The notes: a model not told the origin generated them from the sequence alone. Numbered from the stretch's first letter, positions 1 through 8,430 are shown. The stretch is DNA of 41,837 nt from Nitrosopumilaceae archaeon (GCA_021296175.1 JAGWAX010000002.1:1-41837), one strand, 5' to 3'. Numbers and translations: made by a program.

Positions 1-1
1 A

Positions 2-460
2 CGCTGGTTTCTGTGCTACGAGGACGACGCGTCCAGGTTTGTAACGGGGTACGGAATCTTCGACAACGCCACTACCGAGAACGCCCTCAGGGTGCTTGAC
101 GAGGCCATCAGGAACCACGGCAGGCCGGCATCAATCATGACGGATCACGGCGTGCAGTTCTACGCAAACGAGAAAGAGGCCAAGAAGCGCGGCGAGAGCG
201 GGTTTGAGAAGAGACTGGTCGAGTTTGGCATACGCCAGATACTCGCAGGTGTGGGGCACCCGCAGACCAACGGCAAGATCGAGCGCCTGCACGGCGAGAT
301 ACAGCGCAAGCTGCACGAGTTTGAGGCCATAATGATGGGGAAGAGCGATCCGATGGACCTGTTCATGCAGTGGTATAACTACCGCCGGACGCACATGTCG
401 CTGAACGATGGCGAGACTCCTGCAGAGGCGTTTGAGAGAAAGATGGCGGATCATAGATGA
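2..460 (+). CDS. Integrase/transposase catalytic domain (rve family), 5'-truncated by window edge
   Basis: The reading frame is open from base 2 and ends with TGA at 458-460, so the N-terminus lies outside the window. The visible ~152 residues match an rve (IS3/retroviral-integrase-like) DDE core: an early acidic patch YEDDASR that probably holds the first Asp, then TDHGVQF holding the second Asp, then QTNGKIERLHG holding the catalytic Glu. A C-terminal RRTHMSLNDGETPAEAF segment is typical of these transposases. A GTG at 92 could be called as a start, but the homology clearly continues upstream of it. The role would be DNA strand transfer for an insertion sequence. No terminal inverted repeat could be identified to the right, and a second, decayed transposase follows directly. 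Whether this copy is active cannot be judged because its front end is missing. Confidence 0.85.
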   Translation, partial: RWFLCYEDDASRFVTGYGIFDNATTENALRVLDEAIRNHGRPASIMTDHGVQFYANEKEAKKRGESGFEKRLVEFGIRQILAGVGHPQTNGKIERLHGEIQRKLHEFEAIMMGKSDPMDLFMQWYNYRRTHMSLNDGETPAEAFERKMADHR

Positions 461-489
461 GCAGACGGGGGAGGAGTACGATGCCGGGT

Positions 490-1298
490 AGTGAGGGGGG
501 AACGACTTTTTGGATACCACAGCCCCGAACTGGTGCGCGTAAGACACAAAAGCGGCACGAACAGGTTGGGGGTGCGCCACTGCGCAGCGCGTCATCAACA
601 GAAAAAAGCTCGTGCTGGGCGTCATTCCGGTGCGCAAGCTAGAGTAAGCCCCGGATTTCATGCCCGAATTAATCCGTGTTTGCAGCGAGGCGGGAGTCGG
701 GGCGGAGCTCGTCCTGATGGACCGCGAGTTTTCAACACGCGGGTAATAAGATGCCGGAGTGAAAACAAGATACGATTCCATCCCGTGCAGGAACACCGAC
801 GCCGGGGCAGAGGCGCTGTGGCAGTATGCTAAAAGAATCCGGCCGTGCGTATCGCGCCCGGAAACTGCTGGGGGCGCAAGCAATCTTGCTGCCGGATACT
901 AGTCCGGGATAACAACAACAAGGCGCAAGAGAAAATGCGCGTCATACCCGGAGCCGCCTGTGGAAAAGTACATCGCATTTGCCACAAACGTGCCGGACGT
1001 GGATCCGAACCGGTGCAGGTGACGGTGGAGCGTCGAGGCCGGATACAGGATACTCGAGCACGGCAATGCAAAAACGCGGTACAGGGAGCCTCCACGGCCC
1101 GGATGTTCGCTTTATGTACACGTGCCTCTTTTGTGACTCCAGGATAATCGCAAAGTCCCTCATGTCCAAGGCGCATGCCTGGTGGGACTGGGAGTACCGG
1201 CCCTAAAGTGGGAGGAGTTCGCGGAGGCGCTGCACAACCTTCTCATGAATCCTACCCCGAAGCCGAAGCCCGCGCCAAACCTGCCGGAGTGCTTTTAG
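490..1298 (+). pseudogene. Decayed DDE transposase (ISH8/ISC1217-like), broken by frameshifts and stops
   Basis: No single frame spans this stretch, but transposase-like pieces follow each other in different frames. They are FGYHSPELVRVRHKSGTNRLG (about 505-570), VINRKKLVLGVIPVRKLE then a stop (about 583-642), AELVLMDREFSTRG then two stops (about 703-749), VEKYIAFATNVPDVDP (about 961-1010), WSVEAGYRILE followed by AKTRYREPPRPG (about 1025-1103), and WEEFAEALHNLLMN running to TAG at 1296-1298. LVLMDREF looks like the second Asp region and WSVEAGYRILE like the Glu region of an IS4-like DDE transposase. The order and spacing fit one ancestral gene of roughly 270 residues or more. The left boundary is approximate. 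With the neighbouring integrase it shows this edge is a site of repeated insertion. Confidence 0.72.
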
Positions 1299-1332
1299 AG
1301 TCACATCTGTATTGACTGCCGTTTTCAATAAG

Positions 1333-1376
1333 CTTTTATACAGACCCAACGAAGGGCCAGCATGATATTAAAGGAG
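1333..1376 (+). promoter_or_regulatory. dnaG promoter TATA box and Shine-Dalgarno
   Basis: CTTTTATA at 1333-1340 is a good archaeal TATA box. AAGGAG at 1371-1376 lies 11 nt before the ATG at 1388. Unlike most single genes in this window, dnaG therefore seems to have a short leader with an SD rather than a leaderless message. Confidence 0.6.
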
Positions 1377-1387
1377 ATGAGTGTTGT

Positions 1388-2530
1388 ATGCCTCAATCAG
1401 GAATTGTCAAGTATCATGTTAAGCTTTCCTTCGATGTTGACGGGCTCGTTGAACGGCCAGATATAATCGGCGCAATCTTCGGTCAGACCGAAGGCTTGAT
1501 GGGTCCCGAGATGAACCTAAACGAACTGCAGCGCGCCTCAAAGGTCGGCCGCATAGAAGTCAACATCAAGACCACGTCCAACGCTACCTCTGGCGAGGTC
1601 ATACTGCCAATGAGCACCGACATAGACGTCTGTGCCCTTATAGCCGCCGCAATCGAGAACATCGACAAGGTGGGTCCGTTTGACACCAAGTTCAAACTGA
1701 ACTCAATAGACGACATCAGGGCCGCCAAAAAGGACGAGATCGTAAAGCGTGCCAAGGAGATCAAGCAGCGCTGGGCCACTAAAACCATCAGCGAGGGGGA
1801 GAGCATGATAAACGACGTGCACCACGGCGACCAGGCGCGCCTGTCGACGTACGGCCCCTCAAACCTGACATGCAGTTCGGGACTCGCGTCCTCTGACTGG
1901 GTGATCCTGGTGGAAGGCAGGGCCGACGTCATCAACCTACTGCGCGCCGGATACGACAACGCGATTGCAATCGAGGGGGCCAAGATAGACGAGTCCATCA
2001 AGGAGCTGTGCGCCTCAAAGGACACCGTAGTGGCATTCCTTGACGGCGACCGTTCGGGCGGATTCATACTAAAGGAGCTAAAGTCGCTTGTGCGCGTCGA
2101 CTATGAACTGCGCGCGGACCGCGGCGTGGAAGTCGAGGAGATGACCCCGCAGCGCATAGACGACATTCTGAGGCCCATCGCCGACGAGATAAAGGCGGAA
2201 GGCCAGACGCCAACCCTCAAAAACGAGTCCGACAAGCCACTTGCCGATCTATCAGGGCGCATCCACAAGGAGATAAACGAGACCCTAGAGGCAGTTGCGC
2301 TAGACGCCAAGGAGGAGATAGTGTTCAGGGTGCCGATAAGCGAGATCGTAAACAAGATCTCAAACCAGTCTAATATCGCATATCTGCTGCTTGACGGAAT
2401 AATAACGCAGCGCCTTCTCAACGGCGCGCGCCAGGCCGGCGTAAAGTACGTGATTGGGCACCGCATTGCCAAGCTGACCGACTCCGAGGGGCTAGTACTG
2501 CGCACCTTTGGCGAGCTTGGGGTATCTTGA
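1388..2530 (+). CDS. dnaG: Archaeal DnaG-type primase (Toprim)
   Basis: The 380-residue product matches archaeal DnaG over its length. The N-terminal domain begins GIVKYHVKLSFDVDGLVERPDIIGAIFGQTEGLMG. A Toprim domain follows at about residues 175-250, with the acidic motif WVILVEGRADV (catalytic Glu) and the AFLDGDRSG motif (DxD). A helical C-terminal domain completes it. Archaeal DnaG is known from RNA processing/exosome association and also has primase activity; the sequence alone does not say which role dominates here. The start is ATG 1388, preceded by an SD. Its stop overlaps the TTG start of the riboflavin kinase gene by four bases (TTGA), so the two are probably translationally coupled. 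This conserved core gene directly abuts transposon debris on its left. Confidence 0.95.
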   Translation: MPQSGIVKYHVKLSFDVDGLVERPDIIGAIFGQTEGLMGPEMNLNELQRASKVGRIEVNIKTTSNATSGEVILPMSTDIDVCALIAAAIENIDKVGPFDTKFKLNSIDDIRAAKKDEIVKRAKEIKQRWATKTISEGESMINDVHHGDQARLSTYGPSNLTCSSGLASSDWVILVEGRADVINLLRAGYDNAIAIEGAKIDESIKELCASKDTVVAFLDGDRSGGFILKELKSLVRVDYELRADRGVEVEEMTPQRIDDILRPIADEIKAEGQTPTLKNESDKPLADLSGRIHKEINETLEAVALDAKEEIVFRVPISEIVNKISNQSNIAYLLLDGIITQRLLNGARQAGVKYVIGHRIAKLTDSEGLVLRTFGELGVS

Positions 2531-3432
2531 GCGCCGATAACAGAGACAAGAGAAGGGGCAGCGGCGCCAGCATCGACAAAAGACGGCGGCAGTCCCCTGG
2601 CGGCGGCAGGCATTCTGGAAGACCCGGCTCCAAAAACGGCGCCGGCGCGCGCGGTTCTCCCACGCTTGACACCGGCAGGCTGTACGTCCACCACATCACC
2701 ACGCTTGCATACCTCCTCTCGAGGGGTGCAAGGCACAACTACGTGGAGATGACCACCAAGGAGCTGGGGCGCAAAATCTCAAAGTCACAGCAGTCAGCCT
2801 CAAGGCACCTTGCGGATCTGGAGCGTGACGGCCTGATAGAGCGCGGGCCGCCTACCCCAACAGGCAGCGGCGGCGCCGCGGCCGGTCGCGGCGGCCACAC
2901 GTCCGTCCGCGTCACGCGGCGCGGGTTCGAGGAACTTGAAAGGCTCTCATCCGTGCTGAGAGACAGCATCGCGCCCGTTGATTCTGCAGATCCCACGCGG
3001 ATAACCCTGTCCGGCGTGCTGGTCTCCGGGATGGGCGAGGGCGCATACTATATGACGCTCGACGGATACACGCGACAGTTCCGCTCAAAGGTGGGGTACG
3101 TGCCCTTTCCGGGAACGCTCAATGTACGCCTGGGTGGCCGCAGGTACATGGAGGCCGTCAGGAGGCTAAAGTCCGAGCGCGCGGGCAGGATGATCGACAG
3201 CTTTTCTGACGGGCGGCGCACATACGGATGGGCAATATGCTATCCGGCCCTGCTCCGGGCAGGTCCCGGCGCGGCAGGCTCCAAGACAGCCGAGGTGCAG
3301 TGTGACTTGATCACCTTGGAGAGGACGCACCATGACGACTCAATAATCGAGCTGATATCTGCTGTCTGCATACGGGAGGCCACAAGGATCTCCGACGGGT
3401 CGGACGTTACGGTTGAAATACTGCCCGAATAA
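2527..3432 (+). CDS. ribK: CTP-dependent riboflavin kinase with N-terminal winged-helix domain
   Basis: The 301-residue protein has three parts. Residues 1-45 are a basic, Gly/Arg-rich, probably disordered extension. Residues about 50-150 form a winged helix-turn-helix, with TTKELGRKISKSQQSASRHLADLERDGLIER and the wing TSVRVTRRGFEELERL. Residues about 158-300 are the archaeal RibK (DUF120) domain, with LSGVLVSGMGEGAYYM and FPGTLNVRLGG, which bind CTP and flavin in this family. It phosphorylates riboflavin to FMN using CTP. The HTH fusion is known in several archaea, where it can act as a transcriptional regulator (RbkR type). Translation appears to start at TTG 2527, inside the dnaG stop codon. 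No riboflavin biosynthesis gene is adjacent. Confidence 0.9.
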   Translation: MSADNRDKRRGSGASIDKRRRQSPGGGRHSGRPGSKNGAGARGSPTLDTGRLYVHHITTLAYLLSRGARHNYVEMTTKELGRKISKSQQSASRHLADLERDGLIERGPPTPTGSGGAAAGRGGHTSVRVTRRGFEELERLSSVLRDSIAPVDSADPTRITLSGVLVSGMGEGAYYMTLDGYTRQFRSKVGYVPFPGTLNVRLGGRRYMEAVRRLKSERAGRMIDSFSDGRRTYGWAICYPALLRAGPGAAGSKTAEVQCDLITLERTHHDDSIIELISAVCIREATRISDGSDVTVEILPE

Positions 3433-3534
3433 GGGGGGGCTTACATGTCGGCGGGGGCAGCACCGCCGTTGTTGTCGCGGCCGCCATTGTCGTCGCTGCT
3501 AACACCGTCACTGCAATACGACCTGGCCCCGCTT
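3433..3534. other. Convergent spacer with GCC/GTT-type low complexity
   Basis: This short spacer lies between the convergent ribK and dphB genes. It holds a tract of CCG/TTG/TCG triplets (about 3462-3505) resembling other simple tracts in the window. I see no gene in it. Confidence 0.4.
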
Positions 3535-4773
3535 TCACAGTTCCGCCTTTGCCTCGTCGGCCCTGTCTCCGGTCTCAAGCCCCTTTAGCAGTCTGAGCGC
3601 ATCGGCCAGACCGTCGGCGTACCCTATGCTCAATATTGCCACGTCTCCGTGTCCCTCCTTTCTTATGAAATCTTCCGCGTCGTTCACGTACAGTCTGGCA
3701 TTCTCCAGAATCCCGTTCATTGCGCTGTCGCCTGCGCAACGCGCCGAGACCTCCTCTATCGATCTCCTTATCATCGGGGCGTACTTTGCAACCATCTGCT
3801 CTGCTATGCGGGCAGGGGCGTTGGGCCCGCCGCGCCACGGCGCATCCTCCCCCCCCTCCTGCGGCCGTACCGAATCACCGTCTGCACGGGGGGGTGGATC
3901 GATGCATTCGGCCAGCGTGGCCAGGGCATTGGTTTCCGTAAAGTGCAACCTTCCAGGGATGATCACGCTGTGGGGCGGGCTCCCGAACCCTTCCCTTGCA
4001 ACCAGACTTGATACCTTTCCGGCCACTATGCGCTGCTGCCGGTCCCCGAACCCCACCCTTGACGCCACTATGGCATACGTGTCGCCATACACCACGCCCC
4101 TTTGCTGGCCCTCCTCCGTATTCAGGAGCATTCTAAGCGCGTCGGCCGGCTCTAGAAAGAAGTTCCCGGGGCCGTCCAGCTCCGTGCCCTCGCGGTCGTA
4201 TTCGAGCAGGAGCATCGTATGGCACCGCTCCATCAGGTTCTTGTATATGGTATAGTAGGGAGTGGTCATCGACTTTGGGTCCCTCATTACGGTGGCCATC
4301 CTGCCCATCTTGTAGTGGTGCAGGCCGCACTGGCCCACAATCGAGAAGGGCGCCGAAGAGGCGTGTATGACACGTGTGCCGATGCCCTGCCTTGCGGCCC
4401 TGCAGAGCAGTTCTGCATGGGTGGTTGCGACCAGCGGATCTCCGTACGACAGCAAAACCACGTTCCTTGACTCTGCCTCCCTCAATATCTGGGCCCCGTC
4501 CTCAACCATCCACCTCTTCGCGTCCCTTATCTCGGCGCGGCTGCGGCTGCTACTGCCGCCGTCGCCGCCGCCGTCACCACCACCACGGCCGCTGCCCCCT
4601 ACAATGTCACGTGCGAGTGCGGTGAGGCCGCCCGTGGTGTCCGACGATGCTGTCTGTGGTGTCGGGCTTGTAAACTGCTCTGCATATATCACGTCTGCCC
4701 CGCGCAGTGCGGCGGCACCCCCCATCGGTATGGACTCCGTCCCCGATATGCCCGTCCCGACAAACCAGAGCAT
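3535..4773 (-). CDS. dphB: Diphthine synthase fused to a DUF357-like domain
   Basis: The 412-residue protein begins with the diphthine synthase (Dph5/DphB) hallmark MLWFVGTGISGTESIPMGGA and continues with LLSYGDPLVATTH (about 108-119), IHASSAPFSIVGQCGLHHYKMG and YDREGTELDGPGNFF. The enzyme methylates the diphthamide precursor on the translocation GTPase aEF-2 using S-adenosylmethionine. Archaeal DphB is usually about 265 residues. Two additions explain the extra length: a Gly/Asp/Ser-rich insert at about 58-80, and a C-terminal segment at about 318-405 that resembles the small archaeal DUF357 helical protein (YAPMIRRSIEE, ENARLYVNDAEDFIRKEGHGDVAILSIGYADGLADAL). Its ATG shares one base with the lysK TAA (TAATG), so it is the last gene of the lysW-lysX-lysK unit. 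No functional link to lysine synthesis is apparent beyond co-transcription. Confidence 0.9.
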   Translation of the reverse strand: MLWFVGTGISGTESIPMGGAAALRGADVIYAEQFTSPTPQTASSDTTGGLTALARDIVGGSGRGGGDGGGDGGSSSRSRAEIRDAKRWMVEDGAQILREAESRNVVLLSYGDPLVATTHAELLCRAARQGIGTRVIHASSAPFSIVGQCGLHHYKMGRMATVMRDPKSMTTPYYTIYKNLMERCHTMLLLEYDREGTELDGPGNFFLEPADALRMLLNTEEGQQRGVVYGDTYAIVASRVGFGDRQQRIVAGKVSSLVAREGFGSPPHSVIIPGRLHFTETNALATLAECIDPPPRADGDSVRPQEGGEDAPWRGGPNAPARIAEQMVAKYAPMIRRSIEEVSARCAGDSAMNGILENARLYVNDAEDFIRKEGHGDVAILSIGYADGLADALRLLKGLETGDRADEAKAEL

Positions 4774-5969
4774 TACCCCGACCTCGCCTCTCTTGCCACC
4801 TTTTTGTCGTGAAGAATCTTTAGCTTTTTGAGGGTCTCCTTTAGTATCTCGATCCCCCGGAGGTATTCAGATATCGACACCTTTTCGTCTCTCGTGTGTG
4901 ACTCGTGCGGATCACCGGGGCCGTACGTCACGACGGGTATCTTCCACTGGTATCCGAGAACGTTCATGTCGCCCGTCCCGGTCTTTCGGACAAGCAGCGG
5001 ACGCTCCTCTTCCATCTCCAGTATGCCCAGCGCAAAGGCCCTGACCAGGGGCGAGTTGTGCGGGGCCTCAAAGGGTTCGGTCTCGTCCAGTATGGAATAG
5101 AACGGGTCGACCCCGAGCTGCCGGCCGGCCTCACGGACCAGGGTCGCAACCCGCCGCTCGGTCTCCTTGCAGCTGCCGCCCACCGGTATCCGGATGTCAA
5201 ATATTGTCTCGCACTCAGAGGGTGTGACGTTGTGACTCGTGCCGCCCTTGATCATCGTTATGGTGGCAGTCAGCATGGCCCCCTTGCTCTTTCCCTCCTG
5301 GCCGCCCTCCAGCTCCTCCCTGAGCTTTGTCGCAAAGGCCATGGACTCGATGATGGCGTTCTTTGAGAGCCACGGCGCGCTTGCGTGCGAACTGTCCTTT
5401 GAGCGCACCCGGAGGTTTATGGCAAGCCTTCCCTTGTACGCTATCGTGACCTGCTTGATGCCGCTTGGCTCGCCGAATATGGCATAGTCGGCGTCCATCT
5501 TCTCCTGTACCAAATTCTTGATTCCAGTCGCGTTTCCCTCCTCGTCTATGGCGCCGACAAATGTTATGGTGCCGCTGCCCTCCGGCATTCCGGCGGCTGC
5601 AAAGAGCATTGCCATCAGAGGGGCCTTTGCGTCCGACGCCCCGCGTCCGTACATATAGTCGCCCTCTACTCGGACCGGCACCTTTCCGGGCACTACGTCC
5701 ATGTGTCCGCACAGTATGATGTTGGGCGAGCCGCTCCCCCTCTTGGCAATGACGTTTCCCACCTCGTCGATTCTGACGTCCTCGAATCCCAGCTCACCGC
5801 ATCTTGCGACCAGGAACTCTGCCATTGGTCCCTCGTGCTTGGAGAGCGTGTACAGATCGAGGGCCTCTTTGAGCATCCTAGTCTCGTATCTTTCTGCCGC
5901 CGATGCCGCCGATGCCGACGCGTCCCGCACTGTCGTCACATCCTCTGCTGCCGGCGAATCCACATGCAT
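4773..5969 (-). CDS. lysK: [LysW]-lysine / [LysW]-ornithine hydrolase (M20 peptidase family)
   Basis: The 398-residue product is an M20 metallohydrolase. Visible motifs are CGHMDVVPG (metal ligand His about 89, Asp about 91), YGRGASDAKAP (bridging Asp about 113) and GAIDEEGNATG (catalytic Glu pair about 143-144), followed by the dimerisation-domain stretch YKGRLAINLRVRSKDSSHAS. In LysW pathways LysK releases free lysine or ornithine from the carrier protein. The frame is open to 6029, but ATG at 5969 is preferred: a GAGG lies 5 nt upstream and its A is the last base of the lysX TGA (TGATG), a typical coupling arrangement. Only one lysK is visible beside two lysW genes, so it may serve both lysine and arginine routes. 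The general M20 family also includes ArgE/DapE, and context decides the call. Confidence 0.9.
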   Translation of the reverse strand: MHVDSPAAEDVTTVRDASASAASAAERYETRMLKEALDLYTLSKHEGPMAEFLVARCGELGFEDVRIDEVGNVIAKRGSGSPNIILCGHMDVVPGKVPVRVEGDYMYGRGASDAKAPLMAMLFAAAGMPEGSGTITFVGAIDEEGNATGIKNLVQEKMDADYAIFGEPSGIKQVTIAYKGRLAINLRVRSKDSSHASAPWLSKNAIIESMAFATKLREELEGGQEGKSKGAMLTATITMIKGGTSHNVTPSECETIFDIRIPVGGSCKETERRVATLVREAGRQLGVDPFYSILDETEPFEAPHNSPLVRAFALGILEMEEERPLLVRKTGTGDMNVLGYQWKIPVVTYGPGDPHESHTRDEKVSISEYLRGIEILKETLKKLKILHDKKVAREARSG

Positions 5970-6868
5970 CACTTCCTCTGCTCTCTTACCGCAAACTCTA
6001 GCATCATCCTTGGTATGTCCACGGCGCATACCCTTACGGTGTTCTTGTACTCTGTCGTGTTGTTTATCTCATGCACCACAAGCCCGCGCGACTCGTCCTC
6101 CATGAGGTCCACCCCGATTATGTCGCCGTGCACGGCCTCCTTGGCCTTTGCGCATATCTGCTCCATCTCCTGCGTCACCTTGCACGGGTCGGCCCTGCCG
6201 CCGAGCGCCGTATTGGTCTTCCAGTTGTCCCCCTCCGACGTCCTGTATATGGCCGCCACGACCTCGTCCCCGATTACGATGGCCCTGATGTCCCTGGGGG
6301 GCCTCTTGACGAACTCCTCCAGATAGTGGGTGTGGTGTATCGGATACATGGACTCCCTTCCCTCTATGATCCCTTCTGCCGCGTCCATGTCGGTCAGTTT
6401 TGAGACCAGCCTGCCCCAGCTGCCGACTGTCGGCTTTATCACGGCCGGAAGGCCGGTCTCCCTCAGGTGCGACATGGCCGCATCCTTTGAGAACGCCACC
6501 GTCGCGCGCGGCGTTCGCACGCCGGCCCTTGCAAGGAGCATGTGGGTGAAGAGCTTGTTTCCCGCCAAGATGCCGGTCTGCAGGCAGTTGACCACCCTGG
6601 CGCCCAGCCCCTCGAGGGCGGCAGTCGAGTGGAGGTTTCTGTAGTAGCTGACGCACCTCTGCAGTATGGTCCCGTACTCGGAGGCGGGATCCGCGTGCGG
6701 GGCGTCGCCGCCCCCGTGGCTGTTGTCGTCTCCTCCCGACCCGAGGTCCAGCGCTAGGCTTCTGCAGTCAAGCATGCGTACGTTGATGTCCGCCCTCCTA
6801 CCTGCCTCCAACAGGGCTTTTTCCTCCCATCGGATGGTATCATAAAGAACGGTAATGTCAGGATTCAC
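5969..6868 (-). CDS. lysX: Alpha-aminoadipate--LysW ligase (RimK-type ATP-grasp)
   Basis: The protein of about 299 residues is a RimK-like ATP-grasp ligase. It shows ITVLYDTIRWEEKAL at the start, GLPAVIKPTVGSWGRLVSKL (ATP-binding lid), FVKRPPRDIRAIVIGDEVVAAIYR and VVHEINNTTEYKNT at the end. It should join alpha-aminoadipate to the C-terminus of LysW with ATP. It is assigned LysX rather than ArgX because it lies between lysW and lysK, next to homocitrate synthase. Its tail also reads EYKN, resembling the FKN of Thermus LysX, whereas the paralogue at 13483 reads EFKG; this substrate inference is moderate. I choose GTG at 6868, which overlaps the lysW stop by four bases (GTGA), over TTG at 6877. 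A Gly/Asp/His-rich insert lies near residues 45-55. Confidence 0.88.
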   Translation of the reverse strand: MNPDITVLYDTIRWEEKALLEAGRRADINVRMLDCRSLALDLGSGGDDNSHGGGDAPHADPASEYGTILQRCVSYYRNLHSTAALEGLGARVVNCLQTGILAGNKLFTHMLLARAGVRTPRATVAFSKDAAMSHLRETGLPAVIKPTVGSWGRLVSKLTDMDAAEGIIEGRESMYPIHHTHYLEEFVKRPPRDIRAIVIGDEVVAAIYRTSEGDNWKTNTALGGRADPCKVTQEMEQICAKAKEAVHGDIIGVDLMEDESRGLVVHEINNTTEYKNTVRVCAVDIPRMMLEFAVREQRK

Positions 6869-7032
6869 TGCCCCCAATCCTCGCCGACCGTCTGGGCTGG
6901 CCTGAGATCAAAACCGTTCTCACCAGTCTTAAGCTCAAAGCTTGCGCCGCATTCGGGGCACGTAACAATCTCTCCCTCTAACGCATCGGCCGGAACGGGG
7001 ATCTCTGCATCGCATTCCTCGCAGTTTGACAT
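6865..7032 (-). CDS. lysW: LysW amino-group carrier protein, C-terminal Gln variant
   Basis: This 55-residue protein is too short for routine ORF calling. It has two CxxC knuckles (Cys 4, 7, 25, 28) forming the expected zinc site, an acidic body, and the family C-terminal signature GEDWG. In LysW the last residue is normally Glu, whose side-chain carboxyl is ligated to the amino group of the substrate. Here the final codon is CAG (Gln), followed by TGA. The paralogue at 14377 ends normally in Glu. The gene has its own TATA-like element (about 7053-7063) some 25 nt upstream of the ATG, suggesting a leaderless message, and it overlaps lysX by four bases. The Gln could be real or a one-base error (CAG for GAG). 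Confidence 0.9.
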   Translation of the reverse strand: MSNCEECDAEIPVPADALEGEIVTCPECGASFELKTGENGFDLRPAQTVGEDWGQ

Positions 7033-7050
7033 GCATCCAGTCTCCCATTA

Positions 7051-7064
7051 CGTGTTTATCATAG
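7051..7064 (-). promoter_or_regulatory. Probable lysW-lysX-lysK-dphB promoter
   Basis: Read on the minus strand, CTATGATAAACAC is an A/T-rich TATA-like element in a GC-rich spacer, centred about 25 nt before the lysW ATG at 7032. This spacing fits leaderless initiation. Confidence 0.45.
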
Positions 7065-7152
7065 TTGCGATCCGCCCGGAAGACGGCGCCACGCCGCGCG
7101 GCGGGTTTGCCGCATGCCATCCATGCTTTCTCTCCTCCTCCCCTGCCCCGAA

Positions 7153-8430
7153 CTACTTGTTCGTGCCTGTCATCTTCTTCTCAAGCCTGTCGTCGACGGG
7201 CAGGTCGATCAGGTCCCCCAGTCCGAGCCCCTTGAGCCCCGCCGCCACGGCCCTTGCCTGCTTGTCGTCTCCCGACGTCTCGAGTCCCAGCAGGGACATC
7301 AGGTACGCGGCGCCGGTCTTTCCGGCCAGTCCGCCGAACACTATCCTCCTCCTGTTGCCCACCGCCCTTGGTGGTATGGGCTCGTACGCGGCGGGGTTCC
7401 TCAGTATGGCGGCCAGGTGCGTGCCGGCCTTGTGCTTGTACGCCGACGATCCCACCACCGGCTTTGAGTCGTACGGGGGCATGCCGGTATAGTCCTCGAT
7501 CAGCCTTGAGAGGTCCTGCAGCATGTCGAGCCTAAAGTCGTTGCCCGAGCCGTACAGGTACGTGAGGGCCACTGCCACTTCTGCCAGCGGCGGTATGCCC
7601 GTCCTCTCGCCAATCCCGTCAATGGTAGTGTGTATCTGGTCGACCCCCGCGTCGCACGCGGACAGTGCGTTTGCCACTGCAAGCCCCATGTCGTTGTGGA
7701 CGTGGACGTCAAGCGGCACGCTGATCTCGCTTCTCACGTACTTTACAAACTCGTACATTCCGGCCGGATGCATTATCCCCACCGTGTCCGGCAGGCTGAT
7801 CCTGTCCACCTTTGCCTCCTCTATCTGTTTGCACAGCGATATGAGGAACTCTGGGTCGGCTCTGCTGCCGTCCTCCACGGTAAACCTGATGTTTAGCCCG
7901 TGCTTTTTTGCATACTCCACGGTGTCTACTGCGCGCCGCGCTGCCTCCTGGCGCGTTATGCGGAGCTTGTCGCGGAGGTGGATGTCGGATATCCCGAGGT
8001 ACGCGGCGCACCACTTTGCGTCGCATCCGATCGACACGTCGATGTCCTCCCTGATGGCCCTGCCGTGTGACACTATGTCGGCCTGCAGTCCCTGCTTTAT
8101 GATGGTCTTAGTGGCCTCCCTGTGGTCGTCGGATATCACGGGCGATATCTCTATCTGGTCCACTCCAAAGTAGTCCAGCATCCACGCGATCTGGATCCGC
8201 TGCTTGTTTGTAAACGAGACCCCGGGATGCTGCTCGCCCTCCCTCAGGGTGCTGTCAAGGACGCGTATCTTTCTGTCTCCGTCCCCGGCGGGCAGGCCCG
8301 CCCTCTCCTCCAGCCCCCGCGCATTGTAGAAGTACGCGTGGGCGTTGGGGTCGGCCGCCTGCGGCGCGGACTGTCCGGTCCTTGGCGGGATCCTCTTGCC
8401 TGCCGCGGGCTGCACCCTCTTCCTTGCCAT
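7153..8430 (-). CDS. Homocitrate synthase (LysS/NifV-like, HMGL family)
   Basis: The 425-residue protein belongs to the LeuA/homocitrate synthase family. It has IRVLDSTLREGEQHPG (about 56-70; catalytic Arg and metal Asp), PLDVHVHNDMGLAVANA (HxH metal pair), TTIDGIGERTGIPPL, and AYKHKAGTHLAAIL with YEPIPP, a pattern close to Thermus homocitrate synthase. It condenses 2-oxoglutarate with acetyl-CoA, the first step of the aminoadipate route to lysine. The first ~50 residues are an extra Pro/Ala-rich extension. The frame reaches 8490, but a TATA element lies at 8454-8462, so ATG 8430, about 27 nt downstream, is the likely leaderless start. Isopropylmalate or citramalate synthase are alternatives, but the lysine gene context supports homocitrate synthase. 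Confidence 0.85.
   Translation of the reverse strand: MARKRVQPAAGKRIPPRTGQSAPQAADPNAHAYFYNARGLEERAGLPAGDGDRKIRVLDSTLREGEQHPGVSFTNKQRIQIAWMLDYFGVDQIEISPVISDDHREATKTIIKQGLQADIVSHGRAIREDIDVSIGCDAKWCAAYLGISDIHLRDKLRITRQEAARRAVDTVEYAKKHGLNIRFTVEDGSRADPEFLISLCKQIEEAKVDRISLPDTVGIMHPAGMYEFVKYVRSEISVPLDVHVHNDMGLAVANALSACDAGVDQIHTTIDGIGERTGIPPLAEVAVALTYLYGSGNDFRLDMLQDLSRLIEDYTGMPPYDSKPVVGSSAYKHKAGTHLAAILRNPAAYEPIPPRAVGNRRRIVFGGLAGKTGAAYLMSLLGLETSGDDKQARAVAAGLKGLGLGDLIDLPVDDRLEKKMTGTNK

Noticed and set aside
131-883. 250-codon minus-strand frame opposite the integrase and transposase remnants
   Set aside because: It is a shadow frame with no domain motif, and it overlaps clear transposase motifs on the plus strand.
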